Shown piece after piece: positions 25,281 to 33,285 of a DNA stretch of 64,000 nt. The first letter of the stretch is position 1, and each line of letters starts with the position of its first letter. The DNA is from Burkholderia catarinensis (GTDB lineage: Bacteria; Pseudomonadota; Gammaproteobacteria; Burkholderiales; Burkholderiaceae): positions 25,536 through 89,535 of the forward strand of contig NZ_MDEQ02000029.1 of assembly GCF_001883705.2 (NCBI RefSeq), written 5' to 3'. The notes below the pieces were generated by a model that ran no database searches, was not told the DNA's origin, and was given only the letters and a program-made list of their open reading frames with translations. Made by a program: the position numbers and the translations under genes.

Positions 25281-26636
25281 ATGTTCGGCGACATCCGGCG
25301 AATCGTCGGTCTCGCGTGGCCGGTGCTCGTCGGTCAGCTCGCGATCATCGCGTTCGGCGTGATCGATACCGCGATGGTCGGCCGTTACTCGGCCGTCGAT
25401 CTGGCCGCGCTCGGGCTCGGCTCGTCGATCTATGTATCGATCTATATCGGCCTGACCGGCATCCTGTCCGCGCTGCAGCCGATCACCGGGCAACTGTACG
25501 GCGCGCGGCGCTATGCCGAGATCGGCGAGGAAGTGCGCCAGGCGCTGTGGCTCGCGCTGCTGCTCGCGGTGCCCGGCTTCCTGCTGCTGCATTTTCCCGA
25601 GCCGCTGCTGCGCGTCGCGCACGCGCCCGCCGCGCTGCACGAGCGCACCGTTGACTACCTGCGCATCCTGTCGTACGGGCTGCCCGCCAGTCTCGTCTTC
25701 CGCATCTACAACGCGCTGACCAACGCGGCCGGCAAGCCGAGGCTCGCGATGATCCTGCAGATCGGCGCGCTGCTGCTCAAGTTTCCGCTCAACGTGTGGT
25801 TCATCTTCGGCGGGTTCGGCGTGCCGGCCCTCGGCGGCCCGGGCTGCGGGCTCGCGAGCACGCTGATCAACTGGGCGCTCGCGCTGATCGGCTACACGCT
25901 GCTCGCGAAGCTCGACGTGTTCGCACCGCTCGCGATCTTCTCGCGCTTTTGCTGGCCCGTCTGGGAACGCCAGAAGGCGATCCTGAAACTCGGCGTGCCG
26001 ATGGGCCTGTCGTACCTGATCGAGGTCACGTCGTACACGTGCATGGCGCTGTTCATCGCGCAGTTCGGCACGACGACGCTCGCCGGCCACCAGATCGCCG
26101 GCAACATCGGCGCGGTGCTGTACATGACGCCGCTGTCGATCGGCGTGGCGGCCTCGACGCTGGTCGCGCGCGCGCTCGGCGCCGGGCGTCCCGAAGAAGC
26201 CAGGCTGCTCGGCCGGCACAGCGTGATGTTCGCGTGCGGGATTGCCGCCACATACGGCGTGCTCGTGCTCTCGCTGCGCTCGCTGATCATCAGCGGCTAT
26301 ACGCCGAACCCGGCCGTCGCCGCGGCCGCGATGCCGCTCGTCGCGATCGTCGCGTGCTATCACTGCTTCGATGCGCTGCAGGTCACGTCGGCGTTCGTGC
26401 TGCGCGCGTACAAGGTGGCGATCGTGCCGACCGTGATCTATGCGGTCGCGCTGTGGGGCGTCGGACTCAGCGGCGGCTACGTGCTCGGCTTCGACGTGGG
26501 CGGCATCGCCCCCGCATGGCTGACGGGCGCGCGCGGCTTCTGGTTCGCGAACACGGTCAGCCTGATGCTCGCGGGCGCCGGGCTCGTGCTGTACCTGCGC
26601 CACGTCGGTCGTGCGCACGCCTCCGCCGCCGCCTGA
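25281..26636 (+). CDS. MATE family efflux transporter (NorM-like)
   Basis: Na+ or H+-coupled multidrug and toxic-compound exporter of the inner membrane. The 451-residue protein has about 12 helices in two MatE halves: the first begins IVGLAWPVLVGQLAIIAFGV with DTAMVGRYSAVDLAALGLG, the second near GVPMGLSYLIEVTSYTCMAL with GHQIAGNIGAVLYMTPLSIG. The ATG at 25281 is chosen; a TTG two codons earlier overlaps the previous stop. The coupling suggests translation with the upstream glycosyltransferase. It converges with lipA, 11 bp apart. Confidence 0.9.
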   Translation: MFGDIRRIVGLAWPVLVGQLAIIAFGVIDTAMVGRYSAVDLAALGLGSSIYVSIYIGLTGILSALQPITGQLYGARRYAEIGEEVRQALWLALLLAVPGFLLLHFPEPLLRVAHAPAALHERTVDYLRILSYGLPASLVFRIYNALTNAAGKPRLAMILQIGALLLKFPLNVWFIFGGFGVPALGGPGCGLASTLINWALALIGYTLLAKLDVFAPLAIFSRFCWPVWERQKAILKLGVPMGLSYLIEVTSYTCMALFIAQFGTTTLAGHQIAGNIGAVLYMTPLSIGVAASTLVARALGAGRPEEARLLGRHSVMFACGIAATYGVLVLSLRSLIISGYTPNPAVAAAAMPLVAIVACYHCFDALQVTSAFVLRAYKVAIVPTVIYAVALWGVGLSGGYVLGFDVGGIAPAWLTGARGFWFANTVSLMLAGAGLVLYLRHVGRAHASAAA

Positions 26637-26647
26637 CGCGCTGCCCG

Positions 26648-27613
26648 CTACGCATCCGCCAGCACGTCGGCCGCGTGGTACGACGACCGCACGAGCGGGC
26701 CTGCAACGACTTCCCTGAAACCGAGCGCCAGCGCCTCGTCGCGCCACGCGGCGAATGCGTCCGGGCTCACGTAGCGCCGCACCGGCAGATGGTGCGCGGA
26801 CGGCGCGAGATACTGGCCGAGCGTGAGCACGTCGACGTCGTGCGCACGCAAGTCGCGCAGCGTGTCGCGCACTTCGTCGTCGCGCTCGCCGAGCCCGAGC
26901 ATCAGCCCCGATTTCGTCACCAGCGCCGGCCGCATGGCCTTCGCCTGCGCGAGCAGTTCGAGCGAGCCGCGATAGTCGGCGCCCGGCCGCGCCGCCCGAT
27001 ACAGCGACGGCACCGTCTCGATGTTGTGGTTGAACACGTCCGGCCACGCTGACGACAGCGCATCGAGCGCGCGCGCAATGCGGCCGCGGAAGTCCGGCGT
27101 CAGCACCTCGACACCGATGCCCGGCACGCTCGCGCGCACCGCCGCGATGCACGCGGCAAAATGCGCGGCGCCGCCGTCGCGCAGGTCGTCACGGTCGACC
27201 GACGTGATCACGACGTAGCGCAACCCGAGCGCCGCGGCCGCGCCGGCGAGCCGTGCGGGCTCGTCCGGATCGAGCGGCTCGGGACGGCCATGCGCGACGT
27301 CGCAGAACGGGCAGCGCCGCGTGCACAGCCCGCCCATGATCATGAAGGTCGCGGTGCGCTGCGCGAAGCATTCGCCGATGTTCGGGCACATCGCCTCCTC
27401 GCAGACGGAATGCAGCCGATGATCGCGCAGCACGGCCGCCATGTCGGCAACCGCCGCGCTCATCATCGGCCGCGCGTGCAGCCACGGCGGCTTCGGCAAC
27501 GCCGCGCCGGCCGCGGGCTCGACGCGCACCGGAATGCGCGCGAGCTTGTCGCGGCTTCTCGCGCCCGGCTGGCCGAGCGCCGTGAGGCTGGGTCGTTCGA
27601 GCGCGGCGGCCAT
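26648..27613 (-). CDS. lipA: Lipoyl synthase of the acetoin dehydrogenase operon
   Basis: Radical-SAM enzyme that inserts two sulfurs into octanoyl groups to form the lipoyl cofactor. The auxiliary cluster cysteines are in CEEAMCPNIGECF, the radical-SAM C-x3-C-x2-C in CTRRCPFC, and the C-terminal RSSYHA motif is present. 321 residues. It is 2 bp downstream of acoC at the operon end, so it is probably a second, pathway-dedicated lipA that serves the AcoC lipoyl domain; a housekeeping lipA-lipB pair is expected elsewhere (inference). Confidence 0.93.
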   Translation of the reverse strand: MAAALERPSLTALGQPGARSRDKLARIPVRVEPAAGAALPKPPWLHARPMMSAAVADMAAVLRDHRLHSVCEEAMCPNIGECFAQRTATFMIMGGLCTRRCPFCDVAHGRPEPLDPDEPARLAGAAAALGLRYVVITSVDRDDLRDGGAAHFAACIAAVRASVPGIGVEVLTPDFRGRIARALDALSSAWPDVFNHNIETVPSLYRAARPGADYRGSLELLAQAKAMRPALVTKSGLMLGLGERDDEVRDTLRDLRAHDVDVLTLGQYLAPSAHHLPVRRYVSPDAFAAWRDEALALGFREVVAGPLVRSSYHAADVLADA

Positions 27614-27615
27614 CG

Positions 27616-28731
27616 TCAGTCTCCGAGAAACGCGACGATCAGGCCGTTCACGTCGGCGGCCGCCTCCATCTGCACCATGTGCCCGCTGCCGGCGATCACC
27701 TCCGCACGCACGCCGTCCGGCAAGCCCTGCGCGTGCTGCGCGGGAATCACCTGGTCGTGCTCGCCCCAGATCACGAGCGTGCGCGGCGCGAGCGATGCGA
27801 GCCGATCGCGGAACACGCGCCGCTGCGCCGCGCCGTCGAACGCGGCGTTCGCGATCTTCTCCAGCGCGGCCTGCACGCCTTCGAGCCGCTTGTACTTCAC
27901 CAGATCCTCGACGAGCTGCCGCGTCACGAGCGCGTTGTCCGCGAACAGCGCGCCGAGGTGCGGCTTCAGCGTATTGCGGCTGTTGCCGGCGACGAAACCG
28001 TCGATATAGGCGCGGTTGATGTCGGCGCCGAGCCCCGCGCTCGCAATCAGCGTCAGCGACGCGACGCGTTGCGGCGCGCGCTCGGCCGCCGCCATCGCGA
28101 CCGCGCCGCCCATCGAATGGCCGATCAGGTGCGCGCGGTCGATGTGCTGCGCATCGAGCAGCGCGAGCACCGCGTCGGCCAGTTCGTCGAGGCTGCCCGT
28201 GTCGACCGCCTTGCCCGATTCGCCGTGACCGGGCAGGTCGAGCGCCCACACAGGGCGGTGCGCGGCGAGATCCGCGTGATTGAACAGCCAGTTGTTCAGG
28301 TCGCCGCCGAACCCGTGGATCAGCACGGCGGGCGTGCCCGTCCCGTCGCCGAGCTTCAGGAAGCGCATCGTGCGGCCGCCGATCTGCGCCTTCTCGGGCT
28401 GCGGGCCGGCGGCTTCGTCGGATGCCGCGCTCGGCACGAAATCGCGCTGGAAATCGGCGATCGCCGCATCGATGTCGGCATCGCTCGCCTCGGCCGCCGC
28501 GACGACACCGAGCAGCGCGCCGACCGGCAGCGTCTCGCCCTCCTGCGCGACCTGCCGGCGCAGCATGCCGTCGAACGCGCATTCGACGCCCGACGAAATC
28601 TTGTCGGTCTCGACATCGAGCACTTCGTCGCCCTTCGTCACGCGTTCGCCGATCGCCTTCAGCCAGCCGTTGACCTGCCCCTGCTCCATCGACAGCCCCC
28701 ACTTGGGCATCGTGATCATGTGAATCGACAT
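27616..28731 (-). CDS. acoC: Acetoin dehydrogenase E2 (dihydrolipoamide acetyltransferase), lipoyl-alpha/beta-hydrolase type
   Basis: E2 component of the acetoin dehydrogenase complex; it takes the acetyl group from E1 to CoA. The N-terminal lipoyl domain has the modified K44 in ETDKISSG. The catalytic part (about 130-371) is an alpha/beta-hydrolase fold with VLIHGFGGDLNNW, the nucleophile elbow GHSMGG, the acid in WGEHDQVIP and the terminal GSGHMVQME histidine. It lacks the trimer-forming acyltransferase domain of PDH E2, as known for AcoC of Cupriavidus. 371 residues; 4 bp after acoB. Confidence 0.93.
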   Translation of the reverse strand: MSIHMITMPKWGLSMEQGQVNGWLKAIGERVTKGDEVLDVETDKISSGVECAFDGMLRRQVAQEGETLPVGALLGVVAAAEASDADIDAAIADFQRDFVPSAASDEAAGPQPEKAQIGGRTMRFLKLGDGTGTPAVLIHGFGGDLNNWLFNHADLAAHRPVWALDLPGHGESGKAVDTGSLDELADAVLALLDAQHIDRAHLIGHSMGGAVAMAAAERAPQRVASLTLIASAGLGADINRAYIDGFVAGNSRNTLKPHLGALFADNALVTRQLVEDLVKYKRLEGVQAALEKIANAAFDGAAQRRVFRDRLASLAPRTLVIWGEHDQVIPAQHAQGLPDGVRAEVIAGSGHMVQMEAAADVNGLIVAFLGD

Positions 28732-28735
28732 CGTG

Positions 28736-29740
28736 TCAGCTCCTCGTCTTCAGGACCGCCTGCGCAATCGCATCGGCGGACGGGATATACAGGTCTTCCA
28801 GCACGCTCGCGAACGGCGCGGGCGTATGCGGCGCGGTCACCAGCTCGATCGGCGCCTTCAGCGAGCGGAACGCGCGCTGCGCGACGAGCGCGGCGATGTC
28901 GGTCGCGATCGAGCAGCGCGGGTTCGCTTCGTCGACGACCACCACGCGCCCGGTGCGCTCCGCGCTGTCGAGGATCGTTTCCTCGTCGAGCGGCGACGTC
29001 GTGCGCAGGTCGATCACGTCGACCTGGATGCCGTCCTTCGCGAGCTTCGCGGCCGCATCCATCGCAAGATGCACCATCCGGCCGTACGTGACGATCGTCG
29101 CGTCGTCGCCGTCGCGCATGACGTTCGCCTCGCCGAACGGAATCGCATAGGACTCCTCCGGCACGTCGCCTTCGCGCGTATAGAGCAGCTTGTGTTCGAG
29201 GAAAATCACGGGATCGTTGTCGCGGATCGCCTGGATCAGCAGCCCCTTCGCGTCATACGGCGTCGACGGGCACACGACCTTCAGCCCGGGAATGTGCGTG
29301 AACAGCGACGTGAGCATCTGCGAGTGCTGCGCGGCCGCGCGCAGCCCGGCGCCGTACATCGCGCGAATCACGACCGGCGTCACGGCCTTGCCGCCGAACA
29401 TGTAGCGGAATTTCGCAGCCTGGTTGAAGATCTGGTCGAAGCACACGCCCATGAAATCGATGAACATCAGCTCCGCGACGGGCCGCATCCCGCACGCGGC
29501 CGCGCCGACCGCCGCGCCGATGTAGCCGCCCTCGGACAGCGGCGTATCGAGCACGCGGCCCGGAAACTTGTGGAACAGCCCCTTCGTCACGCCGAGCACG
29601 CCGCCCCACGCGTCGTCCTCGCCCGGCGCGCCCGCGCCGCCTGCATTGTCCTCGCCCATCACGATCACGCTGTCGTCGCGCGCCATTTCCTGCGCGAGCG
29701 CCTCGTTGATCGCCTGCGAATAAGTGATTTTCCTTGCCAT
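28736..29740 (-). CDS. acoB: Acetoin dehydrogenase E1 beta subunit
   Basis: Beta subunit of the thiamine-diphosphate E1 heterotetramer that cleaves acetoin to acetaldehyde plus hydroxyethyl-TPP. The 334-residue protein begins MARKITYSQAINEALAQEMA with the conserved glutamate in VIVMGEDN and has the transketolase pyrimidine-binding region (PLSEGGYIGAAVGAA) and the C-terminal transketolase domain (VIDLRTTSPLDEETIL). It is similar to PDH E1 beta; the assignment to acetoin rests on acoA, acoC, acoX and acoR beside it. Confidence 0.93.
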   Translation of the reverse strand: MARKITYSQAINEALAQEMARDDSVIVMGEDNAGGAGAPGEDDAWGGVLGVTKGLFHKFPGRVLDTPLSEGGYIGAAVGAAACGMRPVAELMFIDFMGVCFDQIFNQAAKFRYMFGGKAVTPVVIRAMYGAGLRAAAQHSQMLTSLFTHIPGLKVVCPSTPYDAKGLLIQAIRDNDPVIFLEHKLLYTREGDVPEESYAIPFGEANVMRDGDDATIVTYGRMVHLAMDAAAKLAKDGIQVDVIDLRTTSPLDEETILDSAERTGRVVVVDEANPRCSIATDIAALVAQRAFRSLKAPIELVTAPHTPAPFASVLEDLYIPSADAIAQAVLKTRS

Positions 29741-29794
29741 GTCTGTCTCCTGGAATGTTCGGTTCGCCGTGCCTGCTGCGGTGTCAGGCCGCGC

Positions 29795-30778
29795 TCACGG
29801 ATACGACACGTAGACGTCGGTCAGCAGGTCCGCTGCATCGGGCACCGGCGCGGCCTTCGCCTGCGCGACCGCGTCGTCGATCAGCGCCTTCACCTGCGCA
29901 TCGACCGCGCGCAGGTCGGCCGTCGTCAGCGCTTCGGCGCGCACGACACGCGTCTCGAAATGCTTCAGGCAGTCTTTTTCGTCACGCAGCTTCTGCACCT
30001 CGCCCGGCGCGCGGTAGGTTTGCGCATCGCCTTCGAAGTGGCCGAAATAACGTGTGAACTTCACCTCGACGAGCGTCGGGCCGCCGCCGTTGCGCGCGCG
30101 CTCGACGGCTTCGGCGAGTGCTTCATGCACCGCGAAGAAGTCGAAGCCGTCGACGATCACGCCCGGCATCCCGAACCCGTTCGCGCGATCGGCGATGTTG
30201 TCGGTCGCGACCGACCAGCTCGACGACGTCGCTTCCGCGTAGCCGTTGTTTTCGGCCACGAAGATCGCGGGCAGCCGCCACACCGACGCGAGGTTCATCG
30301 ATTCGAAGATCACGCCCTGGTTCGACGCGCCGTCGCCGAAGAAGCACACGCCGACGCCCCCGGTCTTTTTGTGCTTCGCCGCGAGCGCCGCACCGCATAC
30401 GAGCGGGCCGCCCGCGCCGACGATCCCGTTCGCGCCGAGCATCCCCATCGACAGGTCGGCGATGTGCATCGAGCCGCCCTTGCCGTGGCAGACGCCCGTC
30501 TTCTTGCCGTAGATCTCGGCCATCATCCCGTGCACGTCGACGCCCTTCGCGATGCAATGGCCGTGGCCGCGGTGCGTGGTCGCGACGTAGTCGTCGACGC
30601 CGAGGTGCAGTATCGTGCCGACCGCGGACGCCTCCTCGCCCGCGTACAGGTGAACGAAGCCGGGGATCTCGCCGGTCGCGAATTCGACGTGCAGGCGCTC
30701 CTCGAATTCGCGGATCGTGCGCATCAGCCGGTAGGCGTCCAGCAGCTTGTCCCTGCTGAGCTGTGTCGAAACGGTCAT
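29795..30778 (-). CDS. acoA: Acetoin dehydrogenase E1 alpha subunit
   Basis: TPP-binding alpha subunit of acetoin dehydrogenase. The 327-residue protein has the RGHGHCIAKGVD active-site loop, GKGGSMHIAD and the TPP motif GDGASNQGVIFESMNLA...AENN. The ATG at 30778 (MTVSTQLSRDKLL) is preceded by GGAGACACAC. It is separated from acoB by 54 bp and from the upstream SDR gene by 77 bp, both without an obvious terminator, so one transcript from acoX is likely. Confidence 0.94.
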   Translation of the reverse strand: MTVSTQLSRDKLLDAYRLMRTIREFEERLHVEFATGEIPGFVHLYAGEEASAVGTILHLGVDDYVATTHRGHGHCIAKGVDVHGMMAEIYGKKTGVCHGKGGSMHIADLSMGMLGANGIVGAGGPLVCGAALAAKHKKTGGVGVCFFGDGASNQGVIFESMNLASVWRLPAIFVAENNGYAEATSSSWSVATDNIADRANGFGMPGVIVDGFDFFAVHEALAEAVERARNGGGPTLVEVKFTRYFGHFEGDAQTYRAPGEVQKLRDEKDCLKHFETRVVRAEALTTADLRAVDAQVKALIDDAVAQAKAAPVPDAADLLTDVYVSYP

Positions 30779-30855
30779 GTGTGTCTCCTGGGTAGGTCTG
30801 ACTGCGAATGCCGCCACGGCCGCGCCGTGGCGACGGATTGCACGGCCCGCGGCCG

Positions 30856-31632
30856 TCAGTGGAACGTGAAGCCGCCGTCGACGTTCACGGCCTGGCCCGT
30901 CACGTTGTCCATCGTCGCGAAGAACAGCGCGAGCCGGCCCATGTCTTCCGGCGTCTGCGCGCGGCCCTGCGGGATCAGCGTCAGCTGGTGCCGCCGCCAC
31001 GACTCCTCGACCGACTCGCCGTCGGTCTTCCATTCGTCGGACAGGCGGTCCCACATGTCGGTACGCACGATGCCCGGGCAGATCGCGTTGACGGTCACGC
31101 CGTCGCGCGCGACCTCCTTCGCGAGCGCGTTCGTGAAGCCGACGACCGCGAATTTCGATGCGCTGTAATGGGCGAGATTCGGAAAGCCCTCCTTGCCGGC
31201 GATCGACGCGACGTTGATGATCCGGCCGCGGCCCTGCGCCTTCAGATGCGCGAGCGCCGCACGGCAGCCGAGGAACGTGCCCTTCGCGTTCACGTCCATC
31301 ACGAAATCCCAGTCGCGTTCGGTCAGCGCGTCGACCGGATGAATGCTGATCACGCCCGCGCAGTTCACGAGGATGTCGAGCCGGCCGAGTTCGTCGAGCG
31401 CCTGCGCGACCATCGCGTCGACCTGCGCGGCCTGCGTGACATCGACCTTCGCGACCGCCGCCCGGCGGCCGAGCGCGCGCACCTCGCGCGCGGTGGCGTC
31501 GAGCGCGTCGTCGAGCAGGTCGGCCAGCAGGAGGTCGGCGCCCGCGCCGGCGAGCGTCAGCGCAATGCCGCGGCCGATGCCGCGCGCGCCGCCCGTGACG
31601 ATGGCGACCTGTCCTTCGAGAGGGGTTGTCAT
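30856..31632 (-). CDS. SDR family oxidoreductase of the aco operon (possible acetoin/butanediol dehydrogenase)
   Basis: NAD(P)-dependent short-chain dehydrogenase, 258 residues. The cofactor motif TGGARGIGRGIA lies at about 12-23, NCAG near 90, the catalytic serine in NVASIAGKEG, and Y-x3-K in YSASKFAVVGF. Its place between acoX and acoA suggests it interconverts 2,3-butanediol or diacetyl and acetoin, feeding the complex; the specificity is not proven by sequence. The ATG at 31632 follows GGAGACATCGGC. Confidence 0.88.
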   Translation of the reverse strand: MTTPLEGQVAIVTGGARGIGRGIALTLAGAGADLLLADLLDDALDATAREVRALGRRAAVAKVDVTQAAQVDAMVAQALDELGRLDILVNCAGVISIHPVDALTERDWDFVMDVNAKGTFLGCRAALAHLKAQGRGRIINVASIAGKEGFPNLAHYSASKFAVVGFTNALAKEVARDGVTVNAICPGIVRTDMWDRLSDEWKTDGESVEESWRRHQLTLIPQGRAQTPEDMGRLALFFATMDNVTGQAVNVDGGFTFH

Positions 31633-31691
31633 GCCGATGTCTCCTTGATGATCGTTATGGATGTCGAAATGTCGTTCGGGAAACCGGCGTC

Positions 31692-32750
31692 TCAGTCGCG
31701 CCACGCGCCGGCGTCGCGCAACAACTGCCGCGAAGACGCGTAGCGCAGCGTGCGGCCGACGTCGACCGTCAGCGGCCCGCACCAGTCGAGCGAAATCTCG
31801 TAGCGATCGCCGCGCGCAACCTCGATCTCGCGTTCGCCGTCGAACGCAAGCGTGCCGCGCTCGAACGGGATTGCCTGCCACACGCCCGGTTCGAGCCGCT
31901 CGCAACTGCGCATCACGACGCGGTCGACACGGCCCGGCGCGATCGGCGCGATGAGCGGCGTGCCGGCCGTCTTGCCTTCGGCTGCAAAGCGCATCGCCAG
32001 CCCGTGCGGCGCGCTGCGCTCGAGCGGCGCCCACGCGCCGCCCAGCGCGGACAGGCCGATACCGTCCGGTTCCGCGAACGTCAAATAGAGCGTGTCGATG
32101 TCGTCGGATCCCGAGATCGCGCGGGCGCCGATGAAGCGCTGTCGCGCGGCGCACACATCGACGAGCGCGATCTCCTCGCGCCCCGGCTGCGCGCCCGCCA
32201 CGCAGCGCACGACCAGCCGCTTGTTGCGCGTGAACGCGACCTCGGCCGGCACGGCGCCGGTCGCGACGAGTCCTGCCGCGACGCCGGCGACGGTCGCTTC
32301 GCGATGTTCGGGAAACGCGTTGTTGGTGCCGGTGGACAGCGCGACGATCGGCGTCGCGCCGCAGTGCGCGGCGACGGCGCGATGGGTGCCGTCGCCCCCG
32401 AGCACGACGATCAGCGCGGCTTCCATCCGGTGCAGGTACGCGGCGCCGGCCTGCGTGTCGGCAACGGTATCGGTGATCGGCAGGTCGACGAATTCGACGG
32501 CAGGCCAGCGCTCGTGCGGCGCGACCGCACGATGCGTGTCGAGCGCGCGCAGCAGCAGCGTCGCGATGCCCGTCCGGTCGCGCAGCGTCAGCACGCGCTC
32601 GACGCCCATCGCACCGAGGCCGGCCAGCAGGCGCACGATCATGTTCGCCTTCTCCGCCGTCGGGAACACGGATGCATGCGTCGTAAGGCGGCGAATGTCG
32701 CGCCCCGATGCGGGGTTCGCGATCACACCGACGGTAACGGGCGTCGTCAC
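31692..32750 (-). CDS. acoX: AcoX, ATP-NAD kinase-like protein of the acetoin operon
   Basis: NAD-kinase/diacylglycerol-kinase fold protein that heads many aco operons; its biochemical role in acetoin catabolism is unresolved. The 352-residue sequence includes IANPASGRDIRRL at the N-terminus and the nucleotide motif LGGDGTHRAVA with the GGDGT signature, then the STGTNNAFPE segment. The GTG start at 32750 is chosen because GGAG lies 8 bp upstream. It is the first gene after the sigma-54 promoter at 32884-32899, divergent from acoR. Confidence 0.9.
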   Translation of the reverse strand: MTTPVTVGVIANPASGRDIRRLTTHASVFPTAEKANMIVRLLAGLGAMGVERVLTLRDRTGIATLLLRALDTHRAVAPHERWPAVEFVDLPITDTVADTQAGAAYLHRMEAALIVVLGGDGTHRAVAAHCGATPIVALSTGTNNAFPEHREATVAGVAAGLVATGAVPAEVAFTRNKRLVVRCVAGAQPGREEIALVDVCAARQRFIGARAISGSDDIDTLYLTFAEPDGIGLSALGGAWAPLERSAPHGLAMRFAAEGKTAGTPLIAPIAPGRVDRVVMRSCERLEPGVWQAIPFERGTLAFDGEREIEVARGDRYEISLDWCGPLTVDVGRTLRYASSRQLLRDAGAWRD

Positions 32751-32883
32751 GGGTTTGTCTCCATCCAGTTGGCCGGCACCGGCGCATTGGCGCTCGCTCC
32801 GGCCCTGCCTGTTTCGTCCGCTGCCATCGACGGGCCGCGGATCGTCGTCGCCGACGCGACTGCGCCGACTTGCCCGTGATCTC

Positions 32884-32899
32884 TGCAAGCGGCGTGCCA
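32884..32899 (-). promoter_or_regulatory. Sigma-54 (-24/-12) promoter of the aco operon
   Basis: On minus: TGGCACG-CCGC-TTGCA, an essentially perfect match to the RpoN consensus TGGCACG-N4-TTGCW with invariant GG and GC in phase. It predicts a start near 32872 and a leader of about 120 nt before acoX. Confidence 0.9.
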
Positions 32900-33145
32900 T
32901 CGTGCGTGCGATGACCGTGAAACCCGCGCACAGGCTGGCGCAGCAGGCACGCCGGTGTTCCGGACTCGCTGCCGTGACGACGCGGCGCGCGGCGAATTCG
33001 CTCGCGCGTCTCACGCCATCGCCGCGACGACGCGGCCGTCGCGGCACCGGTACCAGCACGACGTCCCGCCCGCAAACCCTGCGGTATCGCGGCAGCGCGC
33101 ATGCCAGCGCATGCCGGACCACGGCCGCGTAGCACACGTTCATGT

Positions 33146-33163
33146 GTCTCAACCGCGCGAGAC
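33146..33163. promoter_or_regulatory. Candidate AcoR upstream activating site 1
   Basis: Inverted repeat GTCTC-N8-GAGAC. It shares the GTCTC/GAGAC core with site 2, 32 bp away (about three helical turns), suggesting cooperative binding of AcoR oligomers. Confidence 0.45.
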
Positions 33164-33177
33164 GGATCGCGATACCG

Positions 33178-33195
33178 GTGAGACGAACGTCTCAC
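33178..33195. promoter_or_regulatory. Candidate AcoR upstream activating site 2
   Basis: The inverted repeat GTGAGACG-AA-CGTCTCAC has perfect 8-bp arms and is the strongest palindrome in the divergent region, about 280 bp from the -24/-12 promoter. The region would be coding if acoR used an upstream start; placing it in front of the chosen ATG fits a regulatory role. Confidence 0.55.
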
Positions 33196-33285
33196 GCGCG
33201 CCGCGTGCTGCGATGCAATGTGATCCGCCGCACCGGATGTGCTACAAGAGCATCGACACCCCGCCGTACGGAACCGGAGCCGACC

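Larger units (their letters stand above)
32751..33285. promoter_or_regulatory. acoX-acoR divergent control region
   Basis: This 535-bp gap contains no credible gene. It holds the sigma-54 promoter of the aco operon (32884-32899) and two inverted repeats sharing GTCTC/GAGAC arms (33146-33163 and 33178-33195), about 250-290 bp upstream of the promoter, the layout expected for an enhancer-dependent activator. A sigma-70 promoter for acoR should lie between about 33195 and 33270 but was not clearly recognised. Confidence 0.7.

Noticed and set aside
32751..33285. A small gene between acoX and acoR
   Set aside because: Frames here have no ribosome site or family motif, and the region holds the sigma-54 promoter and palindromes.
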